A stretch of DNA of 8,790 nucleotides from Moraxellaceae bacterium (GTDB lineage: Bacteria > Pseudomonadota > Gammaproteobacteria > Pseudomonadales > Moraxellaceae): positions 1 to 8,790 of the forward strand of contig JAUXNL010000048.1 of the NCBI GenBank assembly GCA_030684415.1, written 5' to 3'. Under the pieces are notes generated by a model, which worked only from the letters and a program-made list of their open reading frames with translations, ran no database searches and was not told where the DNA came from. Position numbers and translations under genes: made by a program. Shown here in pieces: positions 5,008 to 8,790 of the stretch. Position 1 is the stretch's first letter. The number at the start of each line of letters is the position of its first letter.

Positions 5008-6006
5008 TCAGAGCCCGGCATTTTTCAAGCGGTTGACGTGCTGGCGAAACACGGCCTTCGGGTCGGTTTCAAGCGCGCTGACCAGGCCGAAGATTTGGTT
5101 CACCTCGTCGAGGTGGTTCATGCGGTAGTTGTCGCGGATGACCTTGCCGAGATGGCTGGAGCAGCGGCCCACCAGGCCGTCATTGGCCTCGGGAATCACC
5201 AGCCCCATGGCCGCAAGTGGAATATCCACGGGGTCGAGCAGGTTGGTGACGCCGCCGGTGCCGCTCCACGAGAAATACTGCACGCCATTGACGCTGTACG
5301 CGCCTTCCGCACAGGGGTTGGCGGCGGGCGGCATCCCGGCGGGAAAGCGGGCGTTGAACGCGGAGGCGCCGGCGGTGGTGAGCGAGTCCAGACCGGCGAG
5401 CGCATCCTGCTGCGAGCCTTCGCCCGAGAGCACGCCGACTACAGAGAACAGGCCGTTGACCACGCCGCTGATCACCGGCGCTGCAATCGGCCCTAGCCCG
5501 GGAATTTCAGTGGCGCCCTTGATGATGTCGGCCACTGGTGAGCCGGTGTTGGGGCCGCCGACGGCCGTGGCCGAGGCAATACGCGAGGGCATGATGCCGG
5601 CCACGTAGCGCACCGACTGACTGCCGTGGCTGTGCCCGATGATGTTCACTTTTTGCGCGCCGCTGATGGCGAGAATGGTTTGCACCTGCTGGAGGAACTG
5701 CTCGCCACGGGCTTCAGATGACTGGAATGAGGACACCTGGGTGACATAGGCGCGGGTGCCGTTCTTGGCGAGGTCTTGCGGGATGCCGTACCAGTAGTCC
5801 AGCGGGCCGATCTTGGAAAACCCGGCCATGCCGTGGGCAAACACCACGGGGTATTTGGTCTTGGCGTAGGTGCTGGTTTCCCAGGGCCAGGCGAAGACGG
5901 ATTCATTCTTGCAGCCGGTGGAATTACAGATCTGGTAGTTGGCAGCCTGGGCAAGCGGGGCGGCCAAGCCAGTCGCTAGTAGTAGCGGGGTGAGTAAGCG
6001 CTTCAT
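5008..6006 (-). CDS. lip: Secreted triacylglycerol lipase, bacterial lipase family I.1-like
   Basis: This lipase hydrolyses triacylglycerols outside the cell. The 332-residue precursor has a signal peptide (MKRLLTPLLLATGLAAPLAQA, cut after residue 21). It follows the Pseudomonas aeruginosa LipA pattern: oxyanion motif 'FAHGMAGF' (56-63), nucleophile S126 in GHSHGS, acid D276 in 'EANDGLVGRCSSHLG', histidine H298 in 'NYRMNHLDEVNQIFGL'. Calcium ligands fit D258 and D300, with Q304 and the L308 backbone at the LipA spacings. C232 and C282 can form the conserved disulfide. It ends 'RQHVNRLKNAGL', as LipA-type enzymes do. Unusual: the mature N-terminus has an extra pair, C27 and C32 ('QICNSTGCK'). 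Relatives need a membrane foldase (Lif) usually encoded next door, but none is here. Start: ATG at 6006 with a GAGG Shine-Dalgarno 6 bases upstream. An AraC regulator is divergent. Secretion by a type II system is likely. Confidence 0.95.
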   Translation of the reverse strand: MKRLLTPLLLATGLAAPLAQAANYQICNSTGCKNESVFAWPWETSTYAKTKYPVVFAHGMAGFSKIGPLDYWYGIPQDLAKNGTRAYVTQVSSFQSSEARGEQFLQQVQTILAISGAQKVNIIGHSHGSQSVRYVAGIMPSRIASATAVGGPNTGSPVADIIKGATEIPGLGPIAAPVISGVVNGLFSVVGVLSGEGSQQDALAGLDSLTTAGASAFNARFPAGMPPAANPCAEGAYSVNGVQYFSWSGTGGVTNLLDPVDIPLAAMGLVIPEANDGLVGRCSSHLGKVIRDNYRMNHLDEVNQIFGLVSALETDPKAVFRQHVNRLKNAGL

Positions 6007-6236
6007 GACGTCCTCTTTTTCTTTTTGTCTGCCGCTCGGGATGGCGGCATCGGGGGCGGTCAAAGAATAGGCAGGATGTCGGCGGCCTGATGGGCTTGAA
6101 GCGGTCAGTGGAATAAACCGAAACGGCCAGCCGGCCGTCCCGCGACGAACGGCAGCGCAGGCGAGGCGCCTCTCGTCAAGAATGCAGCCAAAGCGGCCAC
6201 GATCTTCCATTACAAGCGCCGCACGGACGACATGCC
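6007..6236. promoter_or_regulatory. Shared divergent upstream region of the lipase and the AraC regulator
   Basis: These 230 bases separate two divergent starts and should hold both promoters and any regulator binding sites. Three symmetric elements are visible: ACGGCC-agcc-GGCCGT (6123-6138), the 10-bp palindrome GAGGCGCCTC (6163-6172), and a TGCCGC/GCGGCA stem (6030-6035 with 6044-6049) that would lie in the lipase leader just before its Shine-Dalgarno. I could not find a convincing -35/-10 pair on either strand. AraC-family sites are often direct rather than inverted repeats, so these palindromes are not proof of regulator binding. Confidence 0.45.
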
Positions 6237-7286
6237 ATGACAGGGACTCGCACGGTTCCCCCCACATTTCCGCCGGTCAGCGCCGGCATTTCCAACCTCG
6301 TCATGCGCCAGGTGCTGCAGCTTGGCGCCTTTCACGGGGTGGACATGACCGTGCTGCTGGGCGAGGTCGGCTTGCGCGAAGAGTGGCTACAACAGGCCGA
6401 TGGCTGGGTGGGCGCGAAAGAGGTGGAGCATTTGCTCCGGCGTGCCATTCACAAGATAGACAATCCCCTGACCGGGCTGCAGGCCGCGCCGCACGTCAAC
6501 TTGTCGATGCTGGGCGTGCTGGGCTATGTGAGCCAGACCAGCAGCACGCTACAGGGGCTGATCGAAAGTACACGGCGATTCGAGCGCCTGCTGAGCGATA
6601 TCGGCACCACCACCCTGCATCACGAGCCCGGCGCTGCTGTGTGGGAGTGGCAATGCAGCCTGATCGATGACGAAGTGCGCCGCCATGTGATCGAGTGCGT
6701 GATCGGCTGCTGGGCCGGCATGTTGCGTCTGGCGCGGCGCAGCACCACGCGTCCGCTGCTCGCGGTACGCTTTTGCCATGCGCTGCCGGCCGGTGCGCAG
6801 CAGAGCCAGTACGACCGTTTCTTCGGCTGCCCCGTGCATTTCGGTCAGCGCGAGAATGCATTGGTGATTGCGCCATCAGCACTGTCGCTACCACTGGCAT
6901 TGGCCGACCCCACGCTGCACCGAGCGCTCGAAGAACATGCACGCCAGCAACTCGCCACGCGCCGCCGCGACGCGACACTCGTGGATGCCGTGCGCAGTCT
7001 GGTGCGTCAGGAGTTCAATCAGGGCTTGTTGCCAGCGCGCGACCGCATCGCCAGTCAACTCGGCATGAGCGCGCGCAGTTTGCACCGCAAACTCGATGAA
7101 GCCGGCCACAGTTTTCGTGGTCTGCTGGATGATGTGCGCCTTGAGCTGGCGCGCACGACGTTGCGCGAGCAGCCGCATCCGGTGGCCGACGTTGCGCAGC
7201 AGTTGGGCTTTCAGGAAAGCCAGTCGTTCATTCGTTGGTTCAAGCGCTTGCAGGGCGCGACACCGGGGGAGTACCGCAACGGCTGA
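6237..7286 (+). CDS. AraC-family transcriptional regulator
   Basis: A 349-residue cytoplasmic DNA-binding regulator. The large N-terminal part (about 25-220) matches the 'arabinose-binding' type sensor domain of the OruR/ArgR-like AraC subgroup, with no recognisable ligand signature. The C-terminal 100 residues hold two helix-turn-helix units: 'DRIASQLGMSARSLHRKLDE' (269-288) and 'VADVAQQLGFQESQSFIRWF' (316-335), followed by the typical 'TPGEYR' close. Length is normal for the subgroup. The ATG at 6237 overlaps an out-of-frame ATG at 6232; its Shine-Dalgarno is weak (GGAC at 6226-6229), and M23 (6303) is an alternative start. The gene is divergent from the lipase, an arrangement common for a regulator and its target, so control of lipase expression in response to a fatty or hydrophobic ligand is a reasonable inference, not shown by the sequence. 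Confidence 0.93.
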   Translation: MTGTRTVPPTFPPVSAGISNLVMRQVLQLGAFHGVDMTVLLGEVGLREEWLQQADGWVGAKEVEHLLRRAIHKIDNPLTGLQAAPHVNLSMLGVLGYVSQTSSTLQGLIESTRRFERLLSDIGTTTLHHEPGAAVWEWQCSLIDDEVRRHVIECVIGCWAGMLRLARRSTTRPLLAVRFCHALPAGAQQSQYDRFFGCPVHFGQRENALVIAPSALSLPLALADPTLHRALEEHARQQLATRRRDATLVDAVRSLVRQEFNQGLLPARDRIASQLGMSARSLHRKLDEAGHSFRGLLDDVRLELARTTLREQPHPVADVAQQLGFQESQSFIRWFKRLQGATPGEYRNG

Positions 7287-7668
7287 GGCGTTACTGCACG
7301 AATAAATGTGCAAGCAGCCAGGGAGGTATGGTGTATCAGATGTTTGCGCACTGCAGCGCCGAGCGTCTGCCAGAATTGCTACTCAAGGCCTGCAGAAGCG
7401 CTGCGACAAGCTCAAGGAGGCTTTGAATAACCTCGTTCGACCTGAGTCCGTCCCGCAGGCATTTCCGTTGCTTATCGAAAGGCATGCGCATCCGTTTCGA
7501 CAGAGCTCCGTCCGAACGGCATCGCGCTATTCAGCGCTTCGCTGAGAGTGCATGCCGATGCTCGTGAAGAGAAATGCGTCAGGATCGGGAGAGCGCTGCT
7601 GATGCCGCGCCGGGCTTTCGTTCAGCTCGCCTTGCTTGATGAGTCAGCTGTGGCCCTGCGCAAGATGG
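7287..7668. other. 382-bp stretch without a convincing gene; degenerate direct repeat
   Basis: No frame here gives a recognisable protein. The longest plus frame (7306-7545, 79 codons) has no Shine-Dalgarno. A 32-codon frame at 7328 follows GGGAGG but too closely. Two similar 28-29 base blocks (7435-7462 and 7494-7522) share TTCGAC and TCCGTCC and both end in GGCAT; on the minus strand they spell related peptides, MPAGRTQVE and MPFGRSSVE. A small hairpin TCAGCG-ctt-CGCTGA lies at 7531-7545, and a weak TGCAC/GTGCA stem with an 8-base loop lies soon after the AraC stop. No T-run follows either. The stretch looks like decayed repeat or coding DNA between convergent genes. Confidence 0.4.
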
Positions 7669-8199
7669 CTAGTCGATGATTTCCGAGAGCAGAGCGCGGA
7701 CGAGCTGATGCATTTGCTGACGGTTGCGTGCATCGATGGTGAGGGTCGGCAGCATTTCACCGCGCTCATGAAGCACCGCCCGAATCTGCCCAAGCGAAAA
7801 ACTCATGGTGCAATCCGCATGCGTGATACCGATCACAATCGGCGTTTCTGGATGTGTTTTGCGCAGGGCATCCAGCCAGTACGTGCATTCCTCTGCGATG
7901 TTGGCGTCAGCGGCATTCAGCAGCAGGATGACCCCTAGTGCGCCTTCCAGAATGATGGAGCGCATGAAGGAAAAATGATCCTGCCCCGGCAGCCCGTAAA
8001 CAAACAGAGGCGGCTCGCCGTCCAGATTGATGGTGGCAAAATCCATGGCCACTGTTGTCGTGGTTTTTTCGCCATATCCCCCTTCAAGCAAGGGCATTTC
8101 TGTGGAAACAGGTGCGGTGTCGGCAATGCTCGCCAGTGCGGTGGATTTTCCAGCGCCCACCGGGCCGGCCAGAACCAGTTTGATGTTGTCGGTTGTCAT
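7669..8199 (-). CDS. Small MglA/Srprb-like GTPase (COG2229 type)
   Basis: A 176-residue Ras-like switch protein. The P-loop GPVGAGKS (12-19) binds the nucleotide phosphates; the T46-T49 run probably supplies the switch I threonine. The switch II motif is 'YGLPGQDHF' (68-76), with Tyr in place of the usual Asp but with G72-Q73 kept. The base-recognition motif is 'THAD' (126-129) instead of NKxD. Both departures are, from memory, normal for the bacterial MglA-like/COG2229 group, members of which work with roadblock (MglB-type) proteins in cell polarity, gliding or pilus control. No membrane segment or lipid motif is visible. The start at 8199 has a GGGGAG Shine-Dalgarno (8210-8215) beside the upstream gene's stop, and only 5 bases separate the genes, so translation is probably coupled. 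The cellular process here is unknown. Confidence 0.88.
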   Translation of the reverse strand: MTTDNIKLVLAGPVGAGKSTALASIADTAPVSTEMPLLEGGYGEKTTTTVAMDFATINLDGEPPLFVYGLPGQDHFSFMRSIILEGALGVILLLNAADANIAEECTYWLDALRKTHPETPIVIGITHADCTMSFSLGQIRAVLHERGEMLPTLTIDARNRQQMHQLVRALLSEIID

Positions 8200-8204
8200 G
8201 GTGA

Positions 8205-8790
8205 TTACGCTCCCCTGCTGCTGGCCACAAGGCCGAAGCGCGCCATCAGTTTGTTCAGGAATCCGGGCTCCGGCAACGTCTTTTGGGGGCGAGGCTTGGC
8301 GGGTGCAGGTGATGTTTCACGGGCTTCTTTCAGCACGCCAGAGGCTTTCAGTGCCCACAGGAGTGCGGCGGCCTCCTGCGCATCCATGCCACTTTTTGCA
8401 ATGGCATCACTTGTCGTGAGGGGCGCTTTTTGCAGCAAGCGGATCAGGCTGAAAATATGGGGCACATCGCCGGCCACGCCGATATCCGGCCAATCGCTCA
8501 ATTGATAGCGATTGTCCGGGAGGTCGGGGAATCGGCCAACATTTTGCAGCGCCGCCACAATGCAAAAAGCATCTAGCGCGATGCTGTACTGGTAGTCGTT
8601 TGTCACCGCGGCAGTGGGCAATGCTGGAATGAAATCCCAGTTCGACAACATCAGGTCATTCTGCGCGGCACGCAATTCCGCTTCAGATTGTGCATAGACG
8701 CGTGATCGTTGGCGATCGACAAGAATGCGGTGCGGTCCGGACTCTGCTTTGAAGACGCCCTTTGCCAGCGAGGGGACCATTGCCATCAGA
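8205..8790 (-). CDS. Uncharacterised GTPase-operon protein with a winged-helix-like segment (5' end off the window)
   Basis: At least 193 residues are visible; the frame stays open to the right edge, so the true start may lie outside. I do not recognise a named family. The first half is mixed alpha/beta ('GPHRILVDRQRSRVYAQSEAEL', 'YQYSIALDAFCIVAAL'). The segment at about 109-153 ('VPHIFSLIRLLQKAPLTTSDAIAKSGMDAQEAAALLWALKASGVLKE') reads like a winged helix of the kind found at the ends of DUF4388/PatA-type and other MglA-linked proteins, and is more likely a protein-binding fold than a DNA binder. A Pro/Ala/Lys linker (157-174) follows, then a short amphipathic helix 'GFLNKLMARFGL' (175-186) that could bind the GTPase or a membrane. 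It overlaps the GTPase gene's Shine-Dalgarno and probably shares its transcript. A role as the GTPase's partner or effector is inference. Confidence 0.7.
   Translation of the reverse strand, partial: LMAMVPSLAKGVFKAESGPHRILVDRQRSRVYAQSEAELRAAQNDLMLSNWDFIPALPTAAVTNDYQYSIALDAFCIVAALQNVGRFPDLPDNRYQLSDWPDIGVAGDVPHIFSLIRLLQKAPLTTSDAIAKSGMDAQEAAALLWALKASGVLKEARETSPAPAKPRPQKTLPEPGFLNKLMARFGLVASSRGA

Noticed and set aside
5038..5608. Two overlapping plus-strand frames of more than 150 codons inside the lipase gene
   Set aside because: They are shadows of the lipase, whose catalytic residues are all accounted for on the minus strand.
6184..6199. Sigma-54-like GG...GC promoter on the minus strand upstream of the lipase
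   Set aside because: TGGC and TGC are present, but the spacing is one base too long for the -24/-12 consensus and the inner TTGC is incomplete.
6007..6267. 87-residue N-terminal extension of the lipase
   Set aside because: It would bury a textbook signal peptide and ignores a good Shine-Dalgarno before the ATG at 6006.
7306..7545. 79-codon plus-strand open frame after the AraC gene
   Set aside because: No Shine-Dalgarno and no recognisable domain; it crosses the degenerate repeat and is as likely to be chance.
1..8790. CRISPR array, tRNA, rRNA, complete insertion sequence, integrase or phage genes
   Set aside because: No regularly spaced repeats, cloverleaf, rRNA signature, transposase or recombinase was seen on either strand.

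Overview
The window reads as a compact, GC-rich bacterial chromosome segment. An EarP-type EF-P modification pair, a Pseudomonas-type (family I.1) secreted lipase and proteobacterial-style short intergenic gaps point to a beta- or gammaproteobacterium. The EF-P wording (arginine loop, 'KGDTSGKVMKTARL' stretch) suits a betaproteobacterium of the Neisseriales kind. That placement is an inference from family resemblance, not a database match.

Layout. (1) Positions 1-225, minus: the N-terminal half of a secreted DUF3617-like protein that runs off the left edge. (2) 422-2163, plus: earP and efp in tandem. This is an arginine rhamnosyltransferase and its only known substrate, with the target Arg32 visible, closed by a clear rho-independent terminator at 2189-2215. 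(3) 2267-2614, plus: a YjdM/PhnA zinc-ribbon protein. (4) 2763-3827, plus: an accessory-looking segment with a Phd/YefM antitoxin overlapping a PIN-domain (VapC-like) toxin, then a 120-residue protein of unknown function in visibly AT-richer DNA. Each side of that last gene carries secondary structure; the left one (3404-3466) has some integron attC-like architecture. (5) 3929-4831, minus: a cytoplasmic alpha/beta hydrolase. (6) 5008-6006, minus: a secreted triacylglycerol lipase with its own strong terminator (4957-4989). (7) 6237-7286, plus: an AraC-family regulator divergent from the lipase across a 230-bp shared upstream region, and so a plausible regulator of it. (8) 7287-7668: a 382-bp stretch without a convincing gene, holding a degenerate direct repeat. 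(9) 7669-8790, minus: a two-gene unit of an uncharacterised protein (5' end off the window) and a small MglA/Srprb-like GTPase, apparently translationally coupled.

How genes work together. EarP rhamnosylates EF-P Arg32 so that EF-P can rescue ribosomes stalled at polyprolines. The antitoxin and toxin form a classic type II pair with a 4-base ATGA overlap. The lipase has all catalytic, calcium and disulfide residues of the foldase-dependent class, yet no foldase gene lies beside it. The GTPase probably acts with the protein encoded just upstream of it in a polarity or surface-motility type switch, but this is inferred only from GTPase family and context.

I found no rRNA, tRNA, CRISPR array, complete insertion sequence, phage gene or integrase. 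The most interesting loose ends are the accessory segment with its hairpins, the foldase-less lipase, the GTPase partner of unknown family, and the decayed-looking repeat region at 7287-7668.
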